Below, in pieces: positions 53,146-63,307 of a stretch of DNA of 64,000 nt. The position numbers and the translations under genes were made by a program. Source of the DNA: Lysinibacillus antri (lineage in GTDB: Bacteria > Bacillota > Bacilli > Bacillales_A > Planococcaceae); the NCBI RefSeq assembly GCF_003977595.1, contig NZ_RYYR01000002.1, positions 124,001-188,000 of the forward strand, read 5' to 3'. How positions within the stretch are numbered: the first letter of the stretch is position 1; each line of letters begins with the position of its first letter. The notes beneath the pieces were generated by a model, which saw nothing but the letters and a program-made list of their open reading frames with translations, had not been told where the DNA came from and ran no database searches.

Positions 53146-53859
53146 TTATAGGTTATTCATAAGTGATTGAAGTTCCTCTTCTGTCAACTCTCGATAATCC
53201 CCAAGTTCTAACGTTTCATCAAGGTGTAAATTCCCCATCGATCGTCGTTTTAAATACGTTACTTTTTTCCCTACCGATTCAAACATTCGCTTCACTTGAT
53301 GAAATTTACCTTCCTGAATCGTTAATTCAATTTCAGATTGATTCCCTGAATTTAATATGACAAGATGTCCAGGTTTTGTGACGTACCCATCGTCAAGTTC
53401 GACACCTTGTTTAAACGCCTGAACGTCTTCCTCTGTAACAACTCCATCAATCGTTGCATAATACGTTTTAGGCACATGTTTTTTCGGTGAAAGTAAATTA
53501 TGTGCTAATTGACCATCGTTTGTAATTAATAACAAGCCTTCTGTATCTTTATCTAGACGTCCTACTGGGAATGGTTTAAAGTGCTGCGCGAGTGGGTCCA
53601 ACAGATCAATGACCGTTTTATCATAATTGTCCTCAGTGGCTGAGATGACGCCTGGTGGTTTATTCATCATTAAATAAATAAACTCTGTGTATTGTACATG
53701 CTCACCGTACACACTAACATGCTGCACATCCGGGTTTACATGAATACTCGCATCTTTAACAACTTCTCCATCAATCGTTACTGCTTTTTGCTTTAATAAT
53801 TGCTTTACTTCTTTTCGAGATCCAAATCCCATATTTGACAATAATTTATCTAAACGCAA
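53146..53859 (-). CDS. ytzG: RsuA-family rRNA pseudouridine synthase
   Basis: A 237-residue protein with an S4 domain (MRLDKLLSNMGFGSRKEVKQ) and a pseudouridine synthase core (MMNKPPGVISATED; GRLDKDTEGLLLITNDG with catalytic Asp; TYYATIDG). It isomerises a uridine in 16S rRNA in this family. It is 12 bases downstream of murJ, as in B. subtilis. Confidence 0.9.
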   Translation of the reverse strand: MRLDKLLSNMGFGSRKEVKQLLKQKAVTIDGEVVKDASIHVNPDVQHVSVYGEHVQYTEFIYLMMNKPPGVISATEDNYDKTVIDLLDPLAQHFKPFPVGRLDKDTEGLLLITNDGQLAHNLLSPKKHVPKTYYATIDGVVTEEDVQAFKQGVELDDGYVTKPGHLVILNSGNQSEIELTIQEGKFHQVKRMFESVGKKVTYLKRRSMGNLHLDETLELGDYRELTEEELQSLMNNL

Positions 53860-53871
53860 AGTTACACCGCC

Positions 53872-55482
53872 CTATTTAAAACCAAATTTATTCGCTAGTT
53901 TCGTTAATTTTTCACCCAATAACTTTTGTGCTAAACCTAATCGGAAAGATAAATATCCATAGACAGCTGCCCCTACGCCCATACAAAGTAATAAATAGAG
54001 CGCCGCAATCAGTTTATTTGATGGTTCGGCAATAAGATACAAGCCTTTATTTGTAAGGAATACAGCAATGGCCATAATCAACGTTAATATACAGATTAAT
54101 ATCACTCTTCTATACACCAATTTTGAACGATATTGTAGGACACGGTGAATGACAGCAATATTGATTACGATTGTAACTAAATAACCAATTGTAGTTGCTA
54201 AAATAGCCCCGTCCACTTCCATTAATTTGATGAGTGGTTGATTTAATACAAGCTTCACTAATATCCCTGTTAGTAAGCTAAAAATAATCCATTTCTGATA
54301 ATCGATCCCTTGTAAAATAGCCGCTGTCACAGAAAATAGAGCAAATAAAATAGCAACTGGTGCATAATGCGCAAGCACCATGGCACCCATCTCGTCTTGT
54401 TCATAAAGTACATGGTAAATATCAGTAGCTAATATCGTGATCCCGATACTAGCCGGTATTGTAATAAACAACAGTACTTGGTACGTTTTATTCATTGCGG
54501 CTCTTAAAGCATTAAATTCTCCTAACGTATAGTAATTTGTAATCGTCGGAATTAATGCCATTGAAAAGCCAGTAGCTAACATCACTGGTATGATCACAAT
54601 TTTATGGGTTAAAAAATTCAACATATTTAAATACAGATCGGTTACTTTTGCTAAGCCAATTGAGTTCATTGCACTATTAAACGTAAGCATATCTACTAAT
54701 TGAAATAATGGATTCGCTAACCCAACAAAAACAATTGGGATTGAATATTGTAAAATTTCTCTGTAAATATTTTTATACGATAGTTCTTCTGAAGGTACAG
54801 ATGTTTGAAGAAATTCATTCAATTCTGGCTTTAACCTTTTCCAGTAGTAGTAAAGAATGAATAAACCTCCAATCGCACCAACGAAAGCTGCAAACACCGA
54901 AAACTTAATGGCCGTTTCTGGTGTACCTTTGAATAATACAACAACAACAAATGATCCCCCAAGTAACACCATAATGCGAACGATTTGTTCTACTAATTGA
55001 GAGACGGATGTAGGCATGTAATGATTGTAGCCTTGAAAGAAACCTCTTATTAAGCTCATAATAGGAACAGCAAGCAATGCAAAGCTAACCCAACGAATAA
55101 CCGAAGCAATTTGTTCAACTGTAAACATTTGCTCTTCATCTTTAATAACAATATTGGCTATAGGGGTTGCTAATAGATTTAATAGGATGAAAGAAAGAAG
55201 GCCCGTTATGCTCATAACTAGAACGCCCGATTTAAAAAGTCGTCGCCCCGCCTCATAGTCTCCTATTGCGTTATACTTTGACACAAATTTTGACACTGCT
55301 AACGGTAACCCTGATATCGCAATCGACAACATGATACTATAGGGAATGTAAGCATAGGAGTATAAAGGGATATTTTCTTTTCCCACAATTGAATAAAATG
55401 GGAAAATATAAATTAACCCTAGAACTTTCGATAAAAACAATCCAATTGTTAAGATCGCAGTTCCTTTCATTAATGAAGACAT
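53872..55482 (-). CDS. murJ: Lipid II flippase MurJ (YtgP), MOP family
   Basis: A 536-residue polytopic membrane protein with about fourteen helices of the MOP/MVF superfamily. The start KGTAILTIGLFLSKVLGLIY and the GRRLFKSG loop are typical of YtgP, which flips lipid II in B. subtilis and is called MurJ there. The ATG at 55482 is chosen because homology begins at MSSLMKGT; a GGA lies upstream. Paralogues such as SpoVB exist, but the ytzG/ytfP context favours YtgP. Confidence 0.85.
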   Translation of the reverse strand: MSSLMKGTAILTIGLFLSKVLGLIYIFPFYSIVGKENIPLYSYAYIPYSIMLSIAISGLPLAVSKFVSKYNAIGDYEAGRRLFKSGVLVMSITGLLSFILLNLLATPIANIVIKDEEQMFTVEQIASVIRWVSFALLAVPIMSLIRGFFQGYNHYMPTSVSQLVEQIVRIMVLLGGSFVVVVLFKGTPETAIKFSVFAAFVGAIGGLFILYYYWKRLKPELNEFLQTSVPSEELSYKNIYREILQYSIPIVFVGLANPLFQLVDMLTFNSAMNSIGLAKVTDLYLNMLNFLTHKIVIIPVMLATGFSMALIPTITNYYTLGEFNALRAAMNKTYQVLLFITIPASIGITILATDIYHVLYEQDEMGAMVLAHYAPVAILFALFSVTAAILQGIDYQKWIIFSLLTGILVKLVLNQPLIKLMEVDGAILATTIGYLVTIVINIAVIHRVLQYRSKLVYRRVILICILTLIMAIAVFLTNKGLYLIAEPSNKLIAALYLLLCMGVGAAVYGYLSFRLGLAQKLLGEKLTKLANKFGFK

Positions 55483-55795
55483 AAAAACATTCCAATCTTT
55501 ATGAAATTGCGAAGTAAAAAGTTGTATGTATAAACATTCGTTAAATTTGCTTCTTTTGCCCCAAAAAAGATTTAACGCATGCAATGAAACGAAAAGCTTG
55601 TCAACAAACTAGTGACGAACTTCCTATAAAAAAGTTGCAAAAAACAATCTACATGTTAGTTTACATGTGAAAGTCGATTTACTCAAATAATTTCTTCATA
55701 TTTATGTATAATATGGTGTACAACATAACAATTTATTGAATGATTTTAAGATTTTCCAAATGAACTTAACTCGTGTACAGAAAGTGAGAATAAAA
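55483..55795. other. Divergent gap murJ / ytfP
   Basis: A 313-base stretch, AT-rich. TATAAT at 55707-55712 probably serves ytfP, without a clear -35. I see no gene, repeat or strong hairpin. Confidence 0.3.
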
Positions 55796-57049
55796 ATGGT
55801 TGATGTAATTGTAATTGGCGGAGGTCCATCAGGTCTAATGGCCGCGATTGCTGCTGCTGAACAAAATAAGAAAGTACTATTAATTGAAAAAGGAAATAAA
55901 CTTGGGAAAAAATTAGCGATATCTGGTGGCGGACGATGCAACGTTACAAACCGGCTATCTGTTGATGAAATCATCAAACATATCCCAGGTAATGGTCGTT
56001 TTCTTTATAGTCCGTTTACTGTCTATAACAACGAAAATATCATAGAATTTTTTGAAGGTCTTGGAGTGACGTTGAAGGAAGAAGATCATGGTCGTATGTT
56101 TCCTGTCTCAAACCGCGCACAAGACGTTGTAGATGCGCTAATAAAGGAATTAAAAAGGCTCCAAGTAGAAATTCGACTACATACAACAGTGAGCAAATTA
56201 TTAATGAATGATGATAAAGTGTTAGGTGTCCGTCTATCGGATGGAACAGAAATTTTATCCAATCGTGTTATCGTTGCTGTCGGAGGAAAAGCAGTCCCTC
56301 AAACAGGCTCTACCGGAGATGGGTATCCTTGGGCAGAACGTGCTGGCCATACCGTGACAGAGCTCTACCCAACAGAAGTACCTGTCACTTCAAAAGAGTC
56401 CTTTATTCAATCTCGAGAATTACAAGGTTTAGCATTGCGAGATGTGGCAGTTTCTGTTCTAAACAAAAAAGGAAAATCGATCGTTACGCATCAAATGGAC
56501 ATGCTCTTTACCCACTTTGGCTTAAGTGGCCCTGCTATTTTACGTTGTAGTCAGTTTATTGTGAAGGAACGTAAAAAAAATGGCGGAGCACCTGTCCAGC
56601 TTCGCATCCAAACGTTAACAGAATACAACGAAGAAACGTGCTTACAATATATAACGAAATTAGCAAAGGAAGAACCGAAAAAGTCAGTAAAAAATGTCTG
56701 GAAAGGGCTCGCTCCTGAACGATGGTTATTATTTTTAATGGAACGTACGAATATCGATCCATCTTTGACTTTCGCAGAACTTTCACAAGATAAATTACGC
56801 ACACTTGCCCATGAACTCGTTTCCTTTACAATGGATGTCCATGGCACATTACCATTAGACAAAGCGTTTGTCACAGGTGGTGGTGTATCGGTAAAAGAAA
56901 TCGAGCCGAAAACAATGGCATCTAAAAAGAAACAAGGTCTATTTTTCTGTGGCGAAATATTAGATATACACGGCTATACAGGAGGCTACAACATCACAAG
57001 CGCCCTAGTTACCGGCAGAATTGCTGGTATGAGTGCAGGGTCCATATAA
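55796..57049 (+). CDS. ytfP: YtfP flavoprotein (BaiN/RdsA-like oxidoreductase)
   Basis: A 417-residue FAD protein of the HI0933/BaiN family. The Rossmann start [20 protein letters not shown], the [17 protein letters not shown] motif and the C-terminal [22 protein letters not shown] site are present. The start at 55796 (MVDVIVIGG) is set by a GTGAG site and family length. Substrate uncertain. Confidence 0.9.
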   Translation: MVDVIVIGGGPSGLMAAIAAAEQNKKVLLIEKGNKLGKKLAISGGGRCNVTNRLSVDEIIKHIPGNGRFLYSPFTVYNNENIIEFFEGLGVTLKEEDHGRMFPVSNRAQDVVDALIKELKRLQVEIRLHTTVSKLLMNDDKVLGVRLSDGTEILSNRVIVAVGGKAVPQTGSTGDGYPWAERAGHTVTELYPTEVPVTSKESFIQSRELQGLALRDVAVSVLNKKGKSIVTHQMDMLFTHFGLSGPAILRCSQFIVKERKKNGGAPVQLRIQTLTEYNEETCLQYITKLAKEEPKKSVKNVWKGLAPERWLLFLMERTNIDPSLTFAELSQDKLRTLAHELVSFTMDVHGTLPLDKAFVTGGGVSVKEIEPKTMASKKKQGLFFCGEILDIHGYTGGYNITSALVTGRIAGMSAGSI

Positions 57050-57102
57050 ATTTTCATATTGGGACTATCCTAAAAGAAAAATGTATAACCTTAATTATGA
57101 AG

Positions 57103-57248
57103 CGCGGCCTACAACTGTAAGCCGCGAAAAAAATACATAAGATTTAGTAGTCCTTACTAGATGTGAGAGGACCTTTCACAAAGCACTAAGACAAGTCGTA
57201 AAGACACGTACAACGTGACTTTGCGGCTTGTGTGCATAGTCCTCTCAC
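57103..57248 (+). repeat. Two-hairpin structured element, copy C
   Basis: Hairpin 1 is CGCGGC/GCCGCG (57103-57126). After 36 bases hairpin 2 (57163-57248) has GTGAGAGGAC/GTCCTCTCAC, GCAC/GTGC, ACAAGTCGTAAAG/CTTTGCGGCTTGT and CACGT/ACGTG around an ACA loop. Both arms of the outer helix differ from copies A and B at matching positions. It lies in the convergent ytfP/cysI gap. Confidence 0.75.
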
Positions 57249-57333
57249 TAAACGATACTTGTTCAGCATTTCGTTAGTATATAGTAACAAAGAAAATTTT
57301 TAAGAGCCACTTTTTGCGAACTCACCCAAAAAC

Positions 57334-57364
57334 AAAAAAGGTTGCAAAAATCGCAACCTTTTTT
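57334..57364. terminator. Bidirectional terminator ytfP / cysI
   Basis: AAAAAAGGTTGC pairs perfectly with GCAACCTTTTTT around a 7-base loop. Confidence 0.82.
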
Positions 57365-57372
57365 CAAACCTC

Positions 57373-59100
57373 TTATACTGTTACTTTATTATGAAAATCA
57401 CGACCGTCTGTTACCGCTTCTACAATTCCAACACGAGTAACGAAATCACCGAAGTATTCTCCGTCTAGACGTTCTTTTGCATAACGCTCAAATATTGGCT
57501 GAAGCGATGCTAAAATCTCTTCTTCCCCAATATTTTCTTTATAAATTTTATTTAAACGAGATCCTTCATGACTTGCACCTAAGTACATGTTATATTTCCC
57601 TGGGCCTTTTCCGATAAAGCCAATCTCACCCATTGCTGCGCGGGCACAGCCATTCGGACAACCTGTCATACGAATTGTAATGTCTTGCTCTTGAAGTCCG
57701 TTTTCCTCTAAAATTGTTTCAAGTTTCGTAATTAAAGAAGGTAAGTAACGTTCTGATTCTGCCATTGCTAACCCACATGTAGGTAAAGCTACACAAGCCA
57801 TTGAATTTCGACGAAGAGCTGAATAATTTTTACCATCTGTTAAATTATATTTTTCAATCAGTTCTTCAATTTTCTTTTTCGCTCGAGGTGCCACATTCGC
57901 AATAATCATATTTTGGTTTCCTGTCATACGGAACTCCCCTTTATGAATAAGGGCAATTTCGCGTAGAGCAGTTTTTAAAGGATAACCTTCAATGTCTTTA
58001 ATACGACCATTTTGAATAAATAAAGTGAAGTGGTATTTTCCATTCTCCCCTTCTACCCATCCATAACGGTCACCTGTATGGTCAAAAGAATATGGTCTTA
58101 CTTCTTCAAATTCATAGCCTAAACGCTTTTCAATTTCTTTTTTGACATTGTCTAATCCTAAACGATCGACTGTATATTTGAAACGAGCATATTTACGAAC
58201 AGAACGATTTCCATAATCTCTTTGAACTGTCATAATTTTTTCGCATACATTGACGATATCATCTTTTGGTACATATCCAATTAATCGACCTAATTGTGGA
58301 TATGTAGCCGTATCACCATGTGTCATACCCATACCACCGCCAATTGCCACGTTAAAGCCGATCAACTCGTCATTTTCTACAACGGCAATTAATCCGATAT
58401 CTTGAGAGAACACGTCGACATCGTTTGTTGGTGGGACTGCAATACCGATCTTAAATTTTCGCGGCAAATATAACTCACCATAAATTGGTTCTTGCTCTTC
58501 TTGTGTATCTACCACTTTTTCTTTATCTAACCAAATTTCATAATAGGCATTTGAACGCGGTAATAGGTGCTCACTGATTTTTGCTGCTAGTTCAAACGTT
58601 TCTTGATGTAATTGTGACTGATGTGGGTTAGAATTACTCATAACATTACGATTCACGTCACCACAAGCAGCATACGTGTCGAACAACACACTATTTAGTT
58701 CTTGCATTTGTTTTTTCATATTCCATTTTAAAATACCGTGGAATTGAATTGTTTGACGAGTAGTCAATTTAATTGTTTTGTTGCCGTATTTTTCAGAAAT
58801 TTCATCTAATTTTAACCATTGTTGTGGAGTTGAAACGCCACCTGGCATACGAACACGCACCATAAACTGATACGCTGGCTCTAGCTTTTTACGTTCACGT
58901 TCTAGACGTTGGTCACGATCGTCCTGTAAATAACTACCGTGGAATTTCATTAATCGGTTATCCCAATCACTAATACCCGCACTTGTTTCATCCGCCATTG
59001 ATTCTACTAAAGAACCTCGTAAGTAATTACTTTCGATTTTGATTTCTTCCACATCACTAGGTTTACCTTCTTGAGGTGGTAATACAATTTTTTCTACCAT
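57373..59100 (-). CDS. cysI: Sulfite reductase hemoprotein (beta) subunit
   Basis: A 575-residue siroheme/[4Fe-4S] enzyme subunit that reduces sulfite to sulfide with CysJ. The cluster/siroheme ligands are in [19 protein letters not shown] and [10 protein letters not shown]; the siroheme-phosphate basic residues lie in [13 protein letters not shown] and [24 protein letters not shown] precedes the ATG. It is the last gene of the siroheme-sulfite reductase operon, 13 bases after cysJ. Confidence 0.95.
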   Translation of the reverse strand: MVEKIVLPPQEGKPSDVEEIKIESNYLRGSLVESMADETSAGISDWDNRLMKFHGSYLQDDRDQRLERERKKLEPAYQFMVRVRMPGGVSTPQQWLKLDEISEKYGNKTIKLTTRQTIQFHGILKWNMKKQMQELNSVLFDTYAACGDVNRNVMSNSNPHQSQLHQETFELAAKISEHLLPRSNAYYEIWLDKEKVVDTQEEQEPIYGELYLPRKFKIGIAVPPTNDVDVFSQDIGLIAVVENDELIGFNVAIGGGMGMTHGDTATYPQLGRLIGYVPKDDIVNVCEKIMTVQRDYGNRSVRKYARFKYTVDRLGLDNVKKEIEKRLGYEFEEVRPYSFDHTGDRYGWVEGENGKYHFTLFIQNGRIKDIEGYPLKTALREIALIHKGEFRMTGNQNMIIANVAPRAKKKIEELIEKYNLTDGKNYSALRRNSMACVALPTCGLAMAESERYLPSLITKLETILEENGLQEQDITIRMTGCPNGCARAAMGEIGFIGKGPGKYNMYLGASHEGSRLNKIYKENIGEEEILASLQPIFERYAKERLDGEYFGDFVTRVGIVEAVTDGRDFHNKVTV

Positions 59101-59113
59101 GTTTACGTCCCCC

Positions 59114-60943
59114 TTAGTATACGTCTCGTTGATAACGTTTCTGCGCTTTTAGTTCTGTTAAATATTCTTCTGCTTCTTCTTTTGACTTATTCCCTTGTTT
59201 CGCAATGACATTGATCAACGTTTCGTGTACATCTTTTGCCATATGATCTTTATCGCCACAAACGTACACAACAGCACCTTGTTGTAGCCATTCATACACT
59301 TCTTGGGCATGTTGCTCGATTTTGTGTTGAACGTATACTTTTTCTTCTTGGTCTCTTGAGAAAGCTACATTTAATTTTGTTAATACGCCATCTTTTAACC
59401 AACGTTGCCATTCTGTTTGGTAAAGGAAATCTGTAACGAAATGTTGGTCGCCAAAGAATAACCAAGACTTCCCTTGTGCCCCACGTTCTTCACGTTCTTG
59501 GATAAATGAACGGAATGGTGCAATTCCTGTACCTGGGCCAATCATAATAATTGGCGTTTCATCCGATGGTAATTTAAAGTTTGGACTCTGTTGCACATAG
59601 ACGCGTACTTTATCGCCAACTTCGATACGGTCTGCGATTTCAGTCGAACAAACACCTAAACGCTGTCTACCGTCAACTTCATAGCGTACAGCACCGATTG
59701 TTACGTGTACTTCTTCTGGATATGCTGCTTGAGAGCTAGAAATCGAATATTGACGGCTAGGTAATTTACGTAAAGTAGTTACAAAGCTTTGTTCATCCCA
59801 CGTAAATGGACCGAATTTTTCCACTACATCTAATAAATCACGACCATAAATATATTGTTTTAATTCATCACGATTTTGTAATAACTCTTGCAGTTCATTG
59901 TTTGCTGTAAATTCTGAAATTTTTTCTAATACTGGTTTTGATAACGTTGTAATATCAAGTACATTTGTTAATGCTTCCTGAAGTGAGACAACATTTTCTC
60001 CAACAGTAACGGATTTATTTGCATCAAAACTTAATGCTTGGATTAATGAATTGACTAAGTTTTCGTTATTCGTAGGCAAGATTGCTAAACTATCCCCTGG
60101 CTCATACGTTAATCCTGATTCTTCAAGCGATAATTCTAAGTGAATTGTTTCTTTATTTGACCCTTCACCATTTAAGTTAATTTTCTCTAACACTTCTGCA
60201 TGGAATGGGTTATTACGTGAATATTCTGTTGCAGGAATCGCTAAAACTGTAGAAGCTGCCTCTTTTTCAGATAACGTTTGCTCTACTGCTCCTTCTTGCA
60301 ATTTCCCTTTAACGGATTCAAACCACGCTGTTGCTTGCTCATCAAAGTCAAGGTCACAATCGACACGGTCTACAATGCGATTTGCTCCTAGTTTTTCTAG
60401 TTGTGCATCAAAATCTTTTCCTGTTTGACAGAAAAATTCGTATGAGCTGTCCCCTAATGAAAGAACTGAATAGTTTACATGATCTAGTTTTGGCGCGCGT
60501 TTTCCTTGTAAGAAATTATAGAAAGAAATCGCATTATCAGGTGGCTCTCCTTCACCATGCGTACTTGCAATGACAAGTAAATGATCAAGCTTTTTTAAGT
60601 TATTTGTTTTAAAGTCGCTCATGGAAGAAACATTTACTTCAAAACCTAATTCTTTTAACTGTTCACCATACTTTTTTGCTAACCCTTGAGCAGTACCTGT
60701 TTGAGAAGCAAATAAAACGGTAATGTCTTTTGCTTTTGCTTGAACTGCAGCTGGTGCTTGTGCTGGGACAACTGCAACTGAACTTTGGTTTGGTTCAACT
60801 GTTCCCACATTAATTTCTAATGAAGTGGCACTTAAATAACCTGTTAACCATATTTTTTGTTGTGTTGTTAATGAACGAATTAATTCATTTAGCTGCGTAA
60901 CTTGTTGTTCATTAAAAGGACTATTATTAACTTCTAACTTCAC
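59114..60943 (-). CDS. cysJ: Sulfite reductase flavoprotein (alpha) subunit
   Basis: A 609-residue diflavin reductase that passes NADPH electrons through FAD and FMN to CysI. A flavodoxin domain (about 74-215, [20 protein letters not shown]), an FAD-binding domain (RQYSISSSQ) and an NADP domain ([35 protein letters not shown]) are in the expected order, ending RYQRDVY. It is followed by cysI. Confidence 0.95.
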   Translation of the reverse strand: MKLEVNNSPFNEQQVTQLNELIRSLTTQQKIWLTGYLSATSLEINVGTVEPNQSSVAVVPAQAPAAVQAKAKDITVLFASQTGTAQGLAKKYGEQLKELGFEVNVSSMSDFKTNNLKKLDHLLVIASTHGEGEPPDNAISFYNFLQGKRAPKLDHVNYSVLSLGDSSYEFFCQTGKDFDAQLEKLGANRIVDRVDCDLDFDEQATAWFESVKGKLQEGAVEQTLSEKEAASTVLAIPATEYSRNNPFHAEVLEKINLNGEGSNKETIHLELSLEESGLTYEPGDSLAILPTNNENLVNSLIQALSFDANKSVTVGENVVSLQEALTNVLDITTLSKPVLEKISEFTANNELQELLQNRDELKQYIYGRDLLDVVEKFGPFTWDEQSFVTTLRKLPSRQYSISSSQAAYPEEVHVTIGAVRYEVDGRQRLGVCSTEIADRIEVGDKVRVYVQQSPNFKLPSDETPIIMIGPGTGIAPFRSFIQEREERGAQGKSWLFFGDQHFVTDFLYQTEWQRWLKDGVLTKLNVAFSRDQEEKVYVQHKIEQHAQEVYEWLQQGAVVYVCGDKDHMAKDVHETLINVIAKQGNKSKEEAEEYLTELKAQKRYQRDVY

Positions 60944-60966
60944 TTCTTACACCTCTTTTTTCCAAA

Positions 60967-61119
60967 TTATTTCAATCGAATTTTCTCATTTTTTTCCATT
61001 TGTACAATGATGTTATCTTGTACAATTAATGTTATCGAACCATAATTCATCGTTCGTAACATTTCCTTCAAGCTTGCAATGGCCTGCTCAAAATTTTCTT
61101 GTTTTTTATCTTTATCCAT
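60967..61119 (-). CDS. yezD: YezD-family small protein
   Basis: A 50-residue protein from the ATG at 61119 with AGGGGGAG upstream. The core MNYGSITLIVQDNIIVQMEK and the C-terminal EKIRL match the YezD/DUF2292 family, which is often found in sulfur-assimilation operons. It lies between sirB and cysJ with short spacings on both sides. Biochemical role unknown. Confidence 0.82.
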   Translation of the reverse strand: MDKDKKQENFEQAIASLKEMLRTMNYGSITLIVQDNIIVQMEKNEKIRLK

Positions 61120-61134
61120 ATTAAAAAACTCCCC

Positions 61135-61869
61135 CTACACAGCTATCGTTTCTTTTATTCTTTCAATTAACACATCACGAACGTTTTCGTCATATCCCAA
61201 ACAATTACAAAGTACAACCTTTTCTATACCTTGTTGTACGATTTTTTTTTGAATACCTAACTTCAATAATCCTGTAAATAAAATGTAAGGAATCATAAAA
61301 ATTTGTTTGTTGCTTTTATTGACTGTTAATTGTTGTAATACTTCATCAAAAGAAGGTCCATTACCATATAAGAAACATATATTGACATTTGCATAGTGAT
61401 ATTGAATTTTTAAATTGTCTGCAATCTGTTGAAGATCGTGTTGTACACTATTGTCACTGCTACCACGTCCAATTAATAAAACTTCTACATCTTCACTTTG
61501 AATTGTAGAATCAGCTTCTACTACTCTTTTATGTAAACTATCAATTAGCTTTTCGTGTATACCTAGGGGACTACCTATGGAAAATGAAACAAAAGGATAA
61601 TTCGTTTTTGCCTTTTCGATTTCTAAAGGGATGTCTTGTTTTGCATGATTTGCAGATAGTAGTAAAATGGGAATAACGGCGATGTTTGTTGCACCTTTTT
61701 CCACACATGCAGTTACACCTTGTAAAATAGAAGGTTCTGCTAGTTCTAAAAAGCAAATTTCTTGTATTGGCAAATCAATCATCGGTTTTACCGTTTTAAT
61801 AAACTCGATTGCTTCTTCTAATCCAGCTTTCACTCGGCTTCCGTGGGCAACATATAACACTGCTTGCAT
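61135..61869 (-). CDS. sirB: Sirohydrochlorin ferrochelatase
   Basis: A 244-residue CbiX/SirB-type chelatase that inserts iron into sirohydrochlorin to form siroheme. The N-terminal half carries the metal-binding histidines in YVAHGSR (H9) and LLSANHAKQDIP. AGGTAGG precedes the ATG. It is 15 bases after cobA. The C-terminal half is more divergent. Confidence 0.88.
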   Translation of the reverse strand: MQAVLYVAHGSRVKAGLEEAIEFIKTVKPMIDLPIQEICFLELAEPSILQGVTACVEKGATNIAVIPILLLSANHAKQDIPLEIEKAKTNYPFVSFSIGSPLGIHEKLIDSLHKRVVEADSTIQSEDVEVLLIGRGSSDNSVQHDLQQIADNLKIQYHYANVNICFLYGNGPSFDEVLQQLTVNKSNKQIFMIPYILFTGLLKLGIQKKIVQQGIEKVVLCNCLGYDENVRDVLIERIKETIAV

Positions 61870-61884
61870 TCTCTAACCTACCTT

Positions 61885-62664
61885 CTAAACAGGAATCTCT
61901 TCTACTAAACTTTCGATTTTTTGCGTTTGTTCAAACCATGCAATTTTTTCACGTAAATTTACGACTTCACCAACAATGATCATACTTGGATTTTTAATTT
62001 CTTCTTTTGCTGCAATGTGAACAATCGTTTCCAATGTTCCTACGATTGTTTTTTGGTTAATCGTCGTACCCCAATGAATCAATGCAACAGGGGTTTCAGG
62101 CTTCCGTTTATACTTCATGAGCTGGTCTGTGACATATTTTAAATTCCCAACACCCATATAGATGGCTAACGTATCAACTGATTCCGCCAACCCTTTCCAA
62201 TGAATCGAATCTTCCTTTCCTTCACGCATATGACCTGTCACAATGGCAAAGCTAGAACCTAAATCACGATGCGTTACAGGTATGCCCGCATAAGCAGGTG
62301 CAGCAATACCTGAAGAGATACCTGGGACAACTTCAAAAGGAATTTGAGCATTGGCACACACTTCAGCTTCTTCACCTCCGCGCCCAAATACAAAGGGATC
62401 TCCACCTTTAAGTCGTGTAACGATTTTCCCTTGTTTTGCATATTGCACAAGTAACTGGTGAATTCTCTCTTGAATAACACCATGTAACTTTGGAAGTTTT
62501 CCTACAAAAATTAGTTCTGCATTTGGTTTTGCATACTCTAAAAGTTCTTTATTCACAAGGCGATCATACAAAATAACATCGGCTTTTTGAATACACTTCA
62601 ATCCTTTTACCGTGATTAAATCAACATCTCCAGGTCCTGCACCGACGATATATACTTTTCCCAT
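61885..62664 (-). CDS. cobA: Uroporphyrinogen-III C-methyltransferase
   Basis: A 259-residue SUMT that makes precorrin-2 from uroporphyrinogen III. The SAM-binding start VYIVGAGPGDVDLITVKG, the RLKGGDPFVFGRGGEE motif and PGISSGIAAPAYAGIPVTHR are diagnostic. It is the first gene of the operon, with AAGGGGG upstream. There is no fused dehydrogenase/chelatase domain as in CysG. Confidence 0.94.
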   Translation of the reverse strand: MGKVYIVGAGPGDVDLITVKGLKCIQKADVILYDRLVNKELLEYAKPNAELIFVGKLPKLHGVIQERIHQLLVQYAKQGKIVTRLKGGDPFVFGRGGEEAEVCANAQIPFEVVPGISSGIAAPAYAGIPVTHRDLGSSFAIVTGHMREGKEDSIHWKGLAESVDTLAIYMGVGNLKYVTDQLMKYKRKPETPVALIHWGTTINQKTIVGTLETIVHIAAKEEIKNPSMIIVGEVVNLREKIAWFEQTQKIESLVEEIPV

Positions 62665-62712
62665 TATGAACCCCCTTGCTGAAATTTCTCTTTTTCAAAC
62701 TATAATAGTTCT

Positions 62713-62742
62713 ATAATAAACTTTATAAATCTTATTGGTCAA
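62713..62742 (-). promoter_or_regulatory. Promoter of the siroheme/sulfite reductase operon
   Basis: On the minus strand TTGACC (62742-62737) and TATTAT (62718-62713) are spaced by 18 bases. The spacer and surroundings contain AATAA/TTATT-like symmetric bits that might bind a cysteine regulator such as CymR; this is inference. Confidence 0.55.
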
Positions 62743-62845
62743 CTCTGTTTTTTGAATGAAAAGTTCCTTTATCGAAATTCAAATATGTACCTTCTCGTAA
62801 TTTTTTGACATTCGTCCGAAATATTCAAAACCAATTACTAAAAAT

Positions 62846-62893
62846 CACCTCAAACTTCTCTCCTGGTTTTGAGGCAATTCGTGATTTTGTTAT
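62846..62893 (-). terminator. Hairpin upstream of the cys operon, probable terminator
   Basis: On the minus strand AAAATCAC/GTGATTTTT encloses CCTCAAAAC/GTTTGAGG, ending in a T run. It would stop transcription arriving from the zinc-ribbon/transposase side. The rest of the 62665-63043 gap holds the promoter above and no gene. Confidence 0.55.
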
Positions 62894-63043
62894 CTTTCCC
62901 TAATTCTGAGTAATCTGGTATACATAATAATATTAAAGGAATCATTAGTCAATATATTTTCAAAATATTACTATTATTTCAGTCGGAATTAAGGAAAAAG
63001 GAACAAAAACGCTAACGCGTCTTTATGTACGACCCAAGCATAA

Positions 63044-63295
63044 TTATTCGCTTGGGTCCTTTTTCGCTTCAAACATTTCACCGTTACAATACGGGCACTC
63101 TAATATCACTGGCTCTCCAGGTCTTTTATCTACCATAAATTCTCCGATAATATATGCCGGTACTTCATCAATTTGTTTACATTCCGTGCACACAAAAGGC
63201 ACCAGCTCGATTGGTTCATTTAATCCAAATGGATCATCACTTTCTAACCAAGCTAGTGGGTCTTCTTGCAGTTCTTCACTTTTTTTCTTTGACAT
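63044..63295 (-). CDS. Small zinc-ribbon protein
   Basis: An 83-residue acidic protein with two CxxC pairs (CTEC and CPYC) about 30 residues apart, forming a zinc ribbon. AGGAG precedes the ATG. It starts 12 bases after the transposase stop, so it is probably cotranscribed with it, but whether it belongs to the element or the host is unclear. The stop codon is embedded in a hairpin (ACCCAAGC/GCTTGGGT). Confidence 0.6.
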   Translation of the reverse strand: MSKKKSEELQEDPLAWLESDDPFGLNEPIELVPFVCTECKQIDEVPAYIIGEFMVDKRPGEPVILECPYCNGEMFEAKKDPSE

Positions 63296-63307
63296 TTCAT
63301 CTTCTCC

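Noticed and set aside
62665-63043. SAM or other riboswitch ahead of the cys/siroheme operon
   Set aside because: There is only a promoter and one nested hairpin; none of the conserved S-box core segments is present.
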